This document shows positions 6,809-13,825 of a stretch of DNA of 13,825 nucleotides, piece after piece. This DNA comes from an uncultured Kouleothrix sp. GTDB lineage: Bacteria; Chloroflexota; Chloroflexia; Chloroflexales; Roseiflexaceae. The notes below the pieces were generated by a model. That model searched no databases. It had not been told where the DNA came from and worked only from the letters and a program-made list of their open reading frames with translations. Position numbers and translations under genes: made by a program. The stretch is taken from the NCBI GenBank assembly GCA_937858455.1, contig CALLYN010000547.1, positions 1 through 13,825 on the forward strand. Reading direction: 5' to 3'. Numbering within the stretch: position 1 is the stretch's first letter; each line of letters starts with the position of its first letter.

Positions 6809-7894
6809 GTGAGTACGCAAAACGGAGGAGCGCCCGCGATGGCCATTTCGCCCGAGAAAGAAAAGGCTTTGGCCGCGGCCATGAGCCAGATCGACCGCAA
6901 GTACGGCAAGGGCTCGATCATGAAGATGGGGGAGGCCAGCTCGAAGCTGAGCATCGATGTCATCCCCACCGGCGCGATCGCGCTCGACATCGCCCTGGGC
7001 GTCGGCGGCGTGCCACGCGGCCGCGTCATCGAGATCTATGGCCCCGAGTCGAGCGGCAAGACGACGCTTGCCCAGCATATTGTGGCCCAGGCCCAGAAGA
7101 TCGGCGGCGTCGCGGCGTTCATCGACGCCGAGCACGCCTTCGACCCGATCTACGCCGCGCGCTGCGGCGTCGACACCAACAACCTGCTGGTGTCGCAGCC
7201 CGATTTTGGCGAGCAGGCGCTCGAGATCTGCGAGATGCTGGTGCGCTCGAATGCCGTCGATATCATCGTGATCGACTCGGTGGCCGCGCTGGTGCCGCGC
7301 GCCGAGATCGAAGGCGACATGGGCGACTCGCTGCCCGGCCTGCAGGCCCGCCTCATGAGCCAGGCGCTCCGCAAGCTCTCGGGCGCTATCAGCAAGTCGC
7401 GCACCGTGGTGGTCTTTCTCAACCAGCTGCGTATGAAGATCGGCGTGATGTTCGGCTCGCCCGAAACCACCACCGGCGGGCAGGCGCTGAAGTTCTACGC
7501 ATCGGTGCGCATGGATATCCGCCGCATCGAGACGCTGAAATCCGGCCAAGAGGCCATCGGCATGCGCTCGCGCGTCAAGGTTGTGAAGAACAAGGTCGCG
7601 CCGCCGTTCCGCCAGGCCGAGTTCGACATCATGGCCAACGAGGGCATCTCGCGCGCCGGCAACATCCTCGACGTCGCCACCGAGCTGGAGATCATCCGCA
7701 AGAGCGGCGCCTGGTTCTACCTTGGCGAAGATCGCCTCGGCCAGGGCCGCGAGAATGCCAAGGCGTTTCTGAACGAGAACCCGGCCCTGGCCGACGAGAT
7801 CGAGCGCCTGATCCGCGCCCAGGCCATGGTTGTGCCGGCCGCCGCTGCGAGCACCGCAGAGGGCGACGACGGCGACGGGCTGTTTGAAGAATAG
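6809..7894 (+). CDS. recA: RecA recombinase
   Basis: 361 residues, a normal RecA length. RecA polymerises on single-stranded DNA, drives homologous pairing and stimulates LexA self-cleavage. Seen: Walker A GPESSGKT (78-85), Walker [39 protein letters not shown] (L2 region), [15 protein letters not shown] and an acidic C-terminal tail ([10 protein letters not shown]). The start is unusual in that two in-frame codons both have ribosome sites: GTG at 6809 (AAGGAG eight bases upstream) and ATG at 6839 (GGAGGAG at 6824-6830, eight bases upstream). Many RecA proteins begin near the second site ([11 protein letters not shown]). It heads an operon with recX and an MBL-fold gene. Confidence 0.98.
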   Translation: MSTQNGGAPAMAISPEKEKALAAAMSQIDRKYGKGSIMKMGEASSKLSIDVIPTGAIALDIALGVGGVPRGRVIEIYGPESSGKTTLAQHIVAQAQKIGGVAAFIDAEHAFDPIYAARCGVDTNNLLVSQPDFGEQALEICEMLVRSNAVDIIVIDSVAALVPRAEIEGDMGDSLPGLQARLMSQALRKLSGAISKSRTVVVFLNQLRMKIGVMFGSPETTTGGQALKFYASVRMDIRRIETLKSGQEAIGMRSRVKVVKNKVAPPFRQAEFDIMANEGISRAGNILDVATELEIIRKSGAWFYLGEDRLGQGRENAKAFLNENPALADEIERLIRAQAMVVPAAAASTAEGDDGDGLFEE

Positions 7895-7916
7895 CGTCGA
7901 GCAATCGGCATTGCAG

Positions 7917-7969
7917 CATGAGTTTTCTGTTCTGAGTCGGGTGCGCTCGGCTCAGAACGAAAACTCATG
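7917..7969 (+). promoter_or_regulatory. recA-recX intercistronic hairpin (attenuator-like)
   Basis: The left arm 7917-7936 and right arm 7951-7969 are complementary over 19 pairs with a single one-base bulge, around a 14-base loop. The arm begins 22 bases after the recA stop, and its last three bases are the first candidate ATG of recX (7967). No U-tract follows. It could cause partial termination, mRNA processing or masking of the recX start. In E. coli a hairpin between recA and recX similarly limits read-through into recX. Confidence 0.75.
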
Positions 7970-8656
7970 CCGTTTCATGGGCCTATGCCAGCTGGAACGA
8001 TCACGAGCCTGCGGGCACAACTGAATGACCCCGAGCGCGTGAATGTGTTCGTCAACGGCGAGTTCGCCCTTGGCGTGAGCCTCACCACGATCACCCGCGC
8101 TGGGCTGCACGTGGGCAAAGTGCTCGGCGAAGCCGAGTACGCGCAGCTCGAGCAGATCGAGAGCGGCGACAAAGCCTTTCAGGCCGCGCTGCGCTTCCTC
8201 GAAGCCCGCCCGCGCTCGGTCGCCGAGATCCGCACCCGCCTCGGCCGCAAGGATTTCGCGCCCGAGGCGATCGATAGCGCGCTCGATCGCCTGGCTCAGC
8301 TCGGCCTGGTCGATGATGCCGCATTCGCGCGCTTCTGGGTCGAGAATCGCCTGGCCTGCCGCCCGCGCGGCGCCAATGCCCTGCGCGACGAGCTGCGCCG
8401 CAAGGGGATCGACAGCGAGACCGCCGGCGCAGTGCTGACCGACCAGGCGCTCGCGGGCGACGAAGCCGAGCGCGCGCTGGTGGTAGCACGCGGCGCCCTA
8501 CGCAAATACGCCGACTCGGCCGATCGCCAGGCCTTCACCCGCCGCATGGGCGGCTACCTGCAGCGGCGCGGCTTCACCTTCGACGTGATTCGCCCAATTA
8601 TCGACCAGCTGTGGGCCGAGGCGCACGGCACCACATCGGACGAAGAAACAAGCTAG
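7967..8656 (+). CDS. recX: RecX regulatory protein
   Basis: 229 residues from the first ATG. RecX binds RecA filaments and inhibits or modulates RecA activity. The family pattern of helical repeats is visible: ALRFLEARPRSVAEIRTRL, then LDRLAQLGLVDDAAFARFWVENR, RPRGANALRDELRRKGI and the C-terminal MGGYLQRRGFTFDVIRPII. Location directly after recA supports the call. The start is uncertain, since ATG at 7967 and ATG at 7985 both lack a ribosome site. The first is inside the right arm of the intercistronic hairpin, and the second (MPAGTITSL) lies 16 bases past it. Both are consistent with expression being held low. The stop codon is followed after 11 bases by the MBL-fold gene. Confidence 0.93.
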   Translation: MPFHGPMPAGTITSLRAQLNDPERVNVFVNGEFALGVSLTTITRAGLHVGKVLGEAEYAQLEQIESGDKAFQAALRFLEARPRSVAEIRTRLGRKDFAPEAIDSALDRLAQLGLVDDAAFARFWVENRLACRPRGANALRDELRRKGIDSETAGAVLTDQALAGDEAERALVVARGALRKYADSADRQAFTRRMGGYLQRRGFTFDVIRPIIDQLWAEAHGTTSDEETS

Positions 8657-8667
8657 AGACATAGACT

Positions 8668-9336
8668 ATGCCAGACATTCAGTATCTTGGCCATTCTTGC
8701 TTTCGGCTGCGCGGGCGCGACGGCATTGTGCTCTGCGACCCATTCGACCGCTCGGTTGGCATCGAGATTGGACGGCCCAGCGCACACATCGTCACCGTGA
8801 GCCACGCCCACCCGGATCACAACAATGTCGCCGCAGTGAAGCCCATGCGCGAGCGGCTATTTCTGATCGAAGGCCCTGGCGAGTACGAGGTCGGCGGCGT
8901 GATGATCGCCGGCGTGCGCACATTCCACGACAAGCAGCGCGGTGCCAGCCGCGGCGGCAATACCGTGTATGTGATCCATCTGGACGACGTGGTGTTTTGC
9001 CATTTAGGCGACCTGGGGCACGAGCTGACGACGCACCAGATCGACGAGATCGGCAACGTCGATGTGCTGTTCGTGCCGGTTGGCGGCGACGAGACAATTG
9101 GCCCAGCCGAGGCCGTCGGCGTGATCAGCCAGATCGAACCGCGGATCGTCATTCCTATGCATTACGCCCTGAGCGACCAGCGCAGCTTCACCTCGGAGCT
9201 GGCGCCACTCGAGAAGTTCACGCACGAGGTGGGCCTCAAAGAGATCGTTCCTGAAGAAAAGTTAACTATCACCGCCACAAACTTGCCTGCAGATGAAGAG
9301 GAAACACGCTTCATTATTATGAAGCCTAGTAGCTGA
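8668..9336 (+). CDS. Metallo-beta-lactamase-fold hydrolase
   Basis: 222 residues, the short single-domain type often annotated as MBL-fold metal-dependent hydrolase (Lactamase_B_3-like). Metal ligands are visible: H46-x-H48-x-D50-H51 (SHAHPDH), H87 (RTFHDKQRG), D115 (HLGDLGH) and H165 (IPMHY), plus the N-terminal YLGHSCF typical of this subgroup. These would bind two metal ions. The substrate is unknown, as relatives range from lactonases to nucleases and no nucleic-acid-binding extension is seen here. It follows recX by 11 bases, so it is the third gene of the recA operon. Whether it acts in DNA repair or merely shares the promoter is open. Confidence 0.88.
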   Translation: MPDIQYLGHSCFRLRGRDGIVLCDPFDRSVGIEIGRPSAHIVTVSHAHPDHNNVAAVKPMRERLFLIEGPGEYEVGGVMIAGVRTFHDKQRGASRGGNTVYVIHLDDVVFCHLGDLGHELTTHQIDEIGNVDVLFVPVGGDETIGPAEAVGVISQIEPRIVIPMHYALSDQRSFTSELAPLEKFTHEVGLKEIVPEEKLTITATNLPADEEETRFIIMKPSS

Positions 9337-9355
9337 CCGCTATGTCGTATAGGGC

Positions 9356-9385
9356 TAGCCAAAGCACCGCAAGCGGTGGTATAAT
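9356..9385 (+). promoter_or_regulatory. Promoter of the 9391-9691 RNA (extended -10, with embedded inverted repeat)
   Basis: Perfect -10 TATAAT (9380-9385) with an upstream TGG (9377-9379) forms an extended -10. A weak -35 TAGCCA (9356-9361) sits 18 bases before it. The spacer contains the perfect inverted repeat CACCGC-AA-GCGGTG (9365-9378), placed like an operator. Alternatively that repeat is a weak hairpin after the MBL-fold gene, but no U-tract follows. Confidence 0.62.
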
Positions 9386-9390
9386 GATTG

Positions 9391-9691
9391 CGGAGGTGAG
9401 TCTATCTGGCGAGGACATATTACAAGTACGTCACACTTTCAGCCAGGCACCTCGAGGCTGCTATGGACATTGGAGTGGACTGTCGATTTAGCCAGGGAAG
9501 GTTACAAACTCGGCGCCGGCGGGTGAACCTGCCGTGCCGCTGGCTCATTCCTCCCCTTGTTCCTGGCGGCTACCGGTTTTTCCTTGGCATCTGCGGCTGG
9601 CATCGCCTCCGTCGAAAACCATTTCGCAAGCTCAGCGCCAAACATACCTTGCTTGAGAGGAAGGTCGCATTGCCTTCCTCTCTTTTCTTTT
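9391..9691 (+). ncRNA. Candidate ~300-nt structured RNA of unknown class
   Basis: This stretch is bounded by a good promoter and a strong intrinsic terminator and has no convincing reading frame. Pairing seen by eye: domain 1, GAGGTG (9393-9398) with CACCTC (9448-9453), enclosing CTGGC (9406-9410) with GCCAG (9442-9446). Domain 2, AGCCAG (9490-9495) with CTGGCT (9540-9545), stacked directly on CGGC (9511-9514) with GCCG (9536-9539) and on a seven-pair stem 9517-9523/9528-9534 with loop TGAA. A 15-base bulge (9496-9510) interrupts domain 2 on one side. Domain 3 is the terminator. I compared it from memory with tmRNA, RNase P RNA, SRP RNA, 6S RNA, T-box, c-di-AMP and c-di-GMP riboswitches and found no convincing core motif. 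It could be a stand-alone small RNA or a long riboswitch-like leader for pyrG. Confidence 0.5.
9655..9691 (+). terminator. Strong Rho-independent terminator
   Basis: GAGAGGAAGG (9655-9664) pairs perfectly with CCTTCCTCTC (9673-9682) around an eight-base loop, followed by TTTTCTTTT (9683-9691). This is a textbook intrinsic terminator on the plus strand. It lies 318 bases past the MBL-fold gene and 372 bases before the pyrG start, so it closes a separate short transcript or acts as an attenuator. Confidence 0.9.
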
Positions 9692-9937
9692 GCCCGCAGC
9701 CGGTACGGTTACTGTTTGATTACGGCACTGAGATGCCGTATAGCGCATCGGCGTGACTTTTCGGCATTTGCGGCGTCGTCAAGTGCAAGCAAATCGAGCG
9801 CGTAGCATTGTCAAAAAGCACTACTCACTCGTTATTATAAGGAGGCAAGGGGTAGCGCACGATGTAAGCGGCCGACGCGCCCTGCAGAGCAGCAATGACA
9901 TCACGATTGACGACAATCTACTACCAGCTGTCAGGTG
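9692..9937. other. Gap between terminator and pyrG attenuator: hairpin and possible promoter, no gene seen
   Basis: A seven-pair hairpin TACGGCA/TGCCGTA (9721-9740, loop CTGAGA) has no U-tract. A possible plus-strand promoter is TTGTCA (9808-9813) with TATTAT (9833-9838), but the 19-base spacer is long, so it is weak. GGAGG at 9841-9845 and GGGG at 9849-9852 precede an ATG followed at once by TAA (9862-9867). A 77-codon frame at 9753-9986 has no ribosome site and no recognisable protein. I call no gene here. Confidence 0.4.
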
Positions 9938-11757
<1,820 letters not shown>

Positions 11758-11774
11758 CGCCCACAGCGCGCCCA

Positions 11775-11819
11775 ACAGCAAAACGCCGGAACTCGAGCTG
11801 AGTTCCGGCGTTTTGCTGT
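11775..11819. terminator. Bidirectional intrinsic terminator between pyrG and the sigma gene
   Basis: The 20-base arms 11775-11794 and 11800-11819 are perfect reverse complements around a five-base loop (GAGCT). An A-run precedes the GC-rich core and a T-run follows it within the stem, so the same hairpin gives a U-rich 3' side on both strands. It lies 17 bases after the pyrG stop and 21 bases from the end of the convergent sigma gene, so it should stop both transcripts. Confidence 0.9.
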
Positions 11820-11840
11820 AGCTGCGAATCGGCGCTGACG

Positions 11841-12890
11841 CTACTCAAGGTAATCGCGCAGATGCTGGCCGACCTCGGGGGCACGCAGGCGCCGCAGCGC
11901 CTCGGCCTCGATCTGCCGGGCGCGCTCGCGCGTCATCCCCAGCACCTTGCCCACCTCTTCCAGCGTACGGCGCTGGCCATCGGCCAGGCCATAGCGCAGG
12001 TCGATGATCCGGCGCTCGCGCTCGTTGAGGTGATCGAGCGCGGCCGCCAGGTCGCGCCGCAGCAGCTGCTGCGATGCCATCTCGGCCGGCGTGGGCAGCT
12101 CGTCGTCCTGCAGGAAGTCGCCCAGCGTGTGCTCGCCATCCTCACCCACCGGCGTCTCGAGCGAGACGGGGCGGCGGGCGGCCTCGAGCACGCGCTCGAT
12201 CCGATCGATCGGCTGGCCCAGCGCCGTCGCGATCTCCTCGGCGGTAGGCTGGCGCTCGAGCGCCTGGGCCAGGCGCTCGGCGGCGCGCTTCACCTGCCCG
12301 ACCGACTCGCTCATGTGCACCGGCAGGCGAATGGTGCGGCCCTGCTCGGCGATCGCGCGGGTGACGGCCTGTCGGATCCACCAGGTGGCGTACGTCGAGA
12401 AGCGGTTGCCCTTGTGGTAGTCGAACTTCTCGACAGCGCGCATCAGGCCGATGTTGCCCTCTTGAATCAGATCGAGCAGCGCCAGGCCGCGGCCGACATA
12501 CTTCTTGGCGATGCTCACCACCAGGCGCAGGTTAGCCTGAATCAGGTGGCGGCGCGCCTCCTGGCCGCCGATCAGGTCGGCGCGCAGCGCGGCGCGCAGC
12601 TGCGGGCTCAGCTCCTCGGCCAAAGCCTGGCGCTGCGCCGCAGCCTTGCCGCGCTCCATACGCTCGGCCAGCTCGACCTCCTCGGCTGCGCTGAGCAGTG
12701 AAACCCGGCCAATCTCTTGCAGGTAGTGCTGTACAGAGTCAAGCGACGGCTCAGCCGGTAGGGCCGCCTCTTCCAATATATCGTTTGCTAGCTCTTCGAC
12801 ATCGGCGATCGCCTCGACAGTCGGCTCTTCGTTCTCGTCGGGGCGCTCGTCGAGCTCCCATGCCTGCTGCTCGTTGTATGTGCGCTTCAT
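11841..12890 (-). CDS. Sigma-70 family RNA polymerase sigma factor (RpoD/SigA-like, group 1 or 2)
   Basis: 349 residues. It directs RNA polymerase to -35/-10 promoters. Region 1.2 lies about residues 50-80 ([21 protein letters not shown]), region 2 about 115-190 with [31 protein letters not shown] and the -10-binding [17 protein letters not shown], region 3 about 190-265, and region 4 about 275-340 with the helix-turn-helix [20 protein letters not shown]. An acidic N-terminus (about 12-45) replaces region 1.1, and the long non-conserved insert is absent. The size fits either a compact primary sigma or a close paralogue, and the sequence alone does not decide. The ATG at 12890 has GGAGG nine bases upstream. 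An in-frame start at 12953 would run through the leader hairpin. It is preceded by a consensus promoter with repeated palindromes and a leader of ~170 bases. Confidence 0.92.
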   Translation of the reverse strand: MKRTYNEQQAWELDERPDENEEPTVEAIADVEELANDILEEAALPAEPSLDSVQHYLQEIGRVSLLSAAEEVELAERMERGKAAAQRQALAEELSPQLRAALRADLIGGQEARRHLIQANLRLVVSIAKKYVGRGLALLDLIQEGNIGLMRAVEKFDYHKGNRFSTYATWWIRQAVTRAIAEQGRTIRLPVHMSESVGQVKRAAERLAQALERQPTAEEIATALGQPIDRIERVLEAARRPVSLETPVGEDGEHTLGDFLQDDELPTPAEMASQQLLRRDLAAALDHLNERERRIIDLRYGLADGQRRTLEEVGKVLGMTRERARQIEAEALRRLRAPEVGQHLRDYLE

Positions 12891-12914
12891 CACTCGGCAC
12901 CTCCAAGAGACACA

Positions 12915-12947
12915 GCGCGGCTCCTCCCGAAGCGGAAGGAGCCGCGC
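12915..12947 (-). promoter_or_regulatory. Leader hairpin just upstream of the sigma-gene ribosome site
   Basis: GCGCGGCTCCT (12915-12925) pairs with AGGAGCCGCGC (12937-12947). The stem continues past one C/A mismatch (12926/12936) through CCG/CGG to a three-base loop. In the minus-strand transcript that mismatch becomes a G-U pair, giving a continuous 15-pair stem. It ends ten bases from the GGAGG ribosome site (12900-12904). An effect on translation or mRNA stability is inferred. Confidence 0.6.
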
Positions 12948-13037
12948 CCTCATTATGGTTCTGAGACAGTCGTGCTCGGCGAACTTGGCCGAACACTACG
13001 CGATTACGCTTGTCATCAGAGGGTGCGACACATTATG

Positions 13038-13059
13038 GGGCTTTCCGCATAGAAAGCCC
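13038..13059 (-). promoter_or_regulatory. 5'-terminal stem-loop of the sigma-gene mRNA
   Basis: GGGCTTTC (13038-13045) and GAAAGCCC (13052-13059) pair over eight bases with a six-base loop. The predicted start of transcription is near 13060, so this hairpin would sit at the very 5' end of the mRNA, a position that commonly protects against 5'-dependent decay. One of the CTGCGCAG palindromes overlaps its edge. Confidence 0.5.
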
Positions 13060-13087
13060 TGCGCAGATTATACACCCACCTGCGCAG
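13058..13087. repeat. Pair of CTGCGCAG palindromes flanking the sigma-gene -10 box
   Basis: CCTGCGCAG occurs at 13058-13066 and again at 13079-13087. Its 8-bp core CTGCGCAG is a perfect palindrome each time. The two copies are 21 bp apart, two turns of the helix, with the -10 box between them. One copy is in the promoter spacer and the other at the transcription start. This is the layout of a cooperative operator. Confidence 0.6.
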
Positions 13088-13095
13088 TTTGTCAA
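13067..13095 (-). promoter_or_regulatory. Consensus sigma-70 promoter of the sigma-factor gene
   Basis: On the minus strand, perfect -35 TTGACA (13090-13095), 17-base spacer and perfect -10 TATAAT (13067-13072). Transcription should start near 13060, giving a leader of about 170 bases. A promoter this strong usually needs restraint, which fits the repeated palindromes overlapping it. Confidence 0.88.
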
Positions 13096-13283
13096 TATTT
13101 TTCGACGCACCTGGCACTCAAAAACAGTACCAGCGCAGCTTGCTAGTAGAATACCCGCTTATAATACGTTTGACACCGGCTAGTTGGATGCATGGCGCCG
13201 CAGCAGCGGCACACGCACGTACCTCTGACGCATTGCTGCAAGATATGGGCCACGAAGCGAGGGAAAGACGAAGGAGTGAGAGG
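13096..13283. other. Intergenic stretch between the sigma-gene promoter and the tRNA: nothing assigned
   Basis: I see no reading frame with a start site, no terminator with a U-tract after the tRNA, and no strong inverted repeat. An isolated TATAAT on the plus strand (13160-13165) has no matching -35, and a TTGACA (13170-13175) lies on its wrong side. Part of this is presumably 3' trailer of the tRNA transcript. Confidence 0.4.
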
Positions 13284-13360
13284 TGGTCGGGGCGGAGGGA
13301 TTTGAACCCACGACCCCAGCGTCCCAAACGCTGTGCTCTACCAGGCTGAGCCACGCCCCG
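13284..13360 (-). tRNA. tRNA-Pro (anticodon UGG), CCA encoded
   Basis: Read on the minus strand: acceptor CGGGGCG/CGCCCCG, D-stem GCTC/GAGC, anticodon stem CAGCG/CGCTG with loop TTTGGGA (anticodon TGG, proline), T-loop TTCAAAT, discriminator A at 13287 and encoded CCA at 13284-13286. The mature body is 74 bases plus CCA. The T-stem GTGGG/CCCTC holds one U-U mismatch. No U-tract follows the gene. Its own promoter lies a few bases upstream. Confidence 0.96.
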
Positions 13361-13371
13361 ACACTCCGTTG

Positions 13372-13400
13372 ATCATACGTGATGAGTATGCCTTTGTCAA
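13372..13400 (-). promoter_or_regulatory. tRNA-Pro promoter
   Basis: On the minus strand, perfect -35 TTGACA (13395-13400), 17-base spacer and -10 TATGAT (13372-13377). Transcription should begin near 13365, about five bases before the mature tRNA 5' end. Confidence 0.8.
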
Positions 13401-13429
13401 ATCGCCTGCTTGCGCGGCGCACCTGCCAC

Positions 13430-13445
13430 GGGCGCAAAGGCGCCC
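13430..13445. repeat. Small GC-rich hairpin after the carboxylase gene
   Basis: GGGCGC (13430-13435) pairs with GCGCCC (13440-13445) around AAAG. It lies about 100 bases past the stop of the biotinyl-domain gene on the minus strand. No U-tract follows, so a terminator role is doubtful. Confidence 0.3.
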
Positions 13446-13545
13446 ACAGCGAGCTGCACATATCAGACGGCGGCGCTCACGTTTTTGTTGCACCGCAGCG
13501 CGCGGGCAGGCGCGCTACGATCATGTCTCGGCTGAGGCTATTTCG

Positions 13546-13825
13546 TTACACCGCGGCTTCGTCGAGCTCGACGAGCACGGCGCCTTTGGCCACCAGCGCG
13601 CCTGCGGCGTAGCAAACCTGCTGAACCAGGCCGTCGTAGGGAGCGACGACCACGTGCTCCATTTTCATGGCCTCGAGCACCACCAGCGGCTGCTGGGCGG
13701 CCACGGCCTGGCCCACCTCGACAAGCAGCTTGACGACCGTGCCGGGCATAGGCGCGGCGAGCGAGGCGTGGCCGTGCGCGCGCCCCGCGCCGGTGCCTAG
13801 CGTGTCGACGCTGAGCGCGGCGGCG
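13546..13825 (-). CDS. Acyl-CoA carboxylase biotin-carrier C-terminus (partial, 5' end outside window)
   Basis: The frame is open to the window edge. About 92 residues are visible: an Ala/Gly/His linker and then a complete biotinyl domain, beginning APMPGTVVKLLVEVGQAV and containing LEAMKMEHVV. The Lys of AMKM is the biotin attachment site. The domain reads on through APYDGLVQQV to VLVELD and a short tail. The biotinyl group carries CO2 between carboxylase and transferase active sites. The APMPGTV form with a loose linker is typical of the C-terminus of biotin carboxylase subunits of acyl-CoA carboxylases (propionyl-, methylcrotonyl- or acetyl-CoA). A stand-alone carrier protein is possible. 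An ATG at 13749 falls inside the domain (the M of APMPG) and is not the true start. Confidence 0.88.
   Translation of the reverse strand, partial: AAALSVDTLGTGAGRAHGHASLAAPMPGTVVKLLVEVGQAVAAQQPLVVLEAMKMEHVVVAPYDGLVQQVCYAAGALVAKGAVLVELDEAAV

Noticed and set aside
6377..7549. Long minus-strand frame (390 codons) opposite the sortase end and recA
   Set aside because: It is antisense to recA, has His/Arg/Ala-rich composition and resembles no family. It is a shadow of high-GC coding DNA.
9517..9534. GGGTGAACC segment resembling a T-box or c-di-AMP riboswitch piece
   Set aside because: It forms a closed hairpin with a TGAA loop and lies 120 bases from the terminator. A T-box motif should sit next to it, and the conserved c-di-AMP riboswitch blocks are absent.
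9841..9867. Start-stop mini-frame ATG-TAA after GGAGG/GGGG in the pyrG leader
   Set aside because: Possible as a ribosome-stalling device, but the spacing is poor and the upstream promoter is weak. There is not enough support to call it a feature.
11862..12701. 279-codon plus-strand frame opposite the sigma gene
   Set aside because: Mirror of the sigma coding sequence. Leu/Gln/Arg-rich with no domain.
13160..13175. TATAAT and TTGACA on the plus strand near 13160-13175
   Set aside because: They are in the wrong order for a promoter, and no gene follows.

Overview
The window is GC-rich chromosomal DNA from a bacterium, most likely a member of the Chloroflexota close to Roseiflexus, Kouleothrix or Chloroflexus. 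That placement is an inference from the look of the proteins (a RecA starting [11 protein letters not shown], a compact SigA-like sigma factor, a two-domain KaiC-like ATPase beside a lone receiver). No search was run. Promoters are ordinary sigma-70 type and several match the consensus closely. Nothing marks the region as a mobile island: there is no transposase, integrase, phage gene or CRISPR array.

Layout. 2-406 (+): C-terminal end of a protein that may be a metallophosphoesterase. 425-3062 (-): a two-gene ECF transporter operon (double ABC ATPase, then a membrane S component, overlapping by 14 bases) with a good promoter and a structured leader. 3225-3600: gene-free, with four stem-loops in a row. 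3601-5535 (-): a response-regulator receiver protein followed by a KaiC-family double ATPase. 5640-6667 (+): promoter and a membrane-anchored sortase. 6696-9336 (+): recA, recX and a metallo-beta-lactamase-fold gene, driven by a promoter carrying a LexA-like palindrome. 9337-10062: a 0.7-kb gap that looks like an independent transcription unit, with its own promoter, folded RNA and strong terminator, followed by a possible attenuator just before pyrG. 10063-11757 (+): CTP synthase. 11775-11819: bidirectional terminator shared with the convergent sigma gene at 11841-12890 (-). 13284-13360 (-): tRNA-Pro(UGG). 13546-13825 (-): C-terminal biotinyl domain of an acyl-CoA carboxylase subunit, cut by the window edge.

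How the parts work together. recA and recX form a repair enzyme and modulator pair separated by a large hairpin that reaches the recX start codon, which suggests that RecX output is held below RecA output. The receiver and the KaiC-like ATPase are probably one signalling unit. The ECF operon has an energising ATPase and a substrate-binding protein but no visible T component. The proteins are mostly recognisable. The more novel signals are in the DNA and RNA between them: the unassigned ~300-nt RNA upstream of pyrG, the paired CTGCGCAG sites around the sigma-gene -10, and hairpins whose only mismatch becomes a G-U pair on the transcribed strand.
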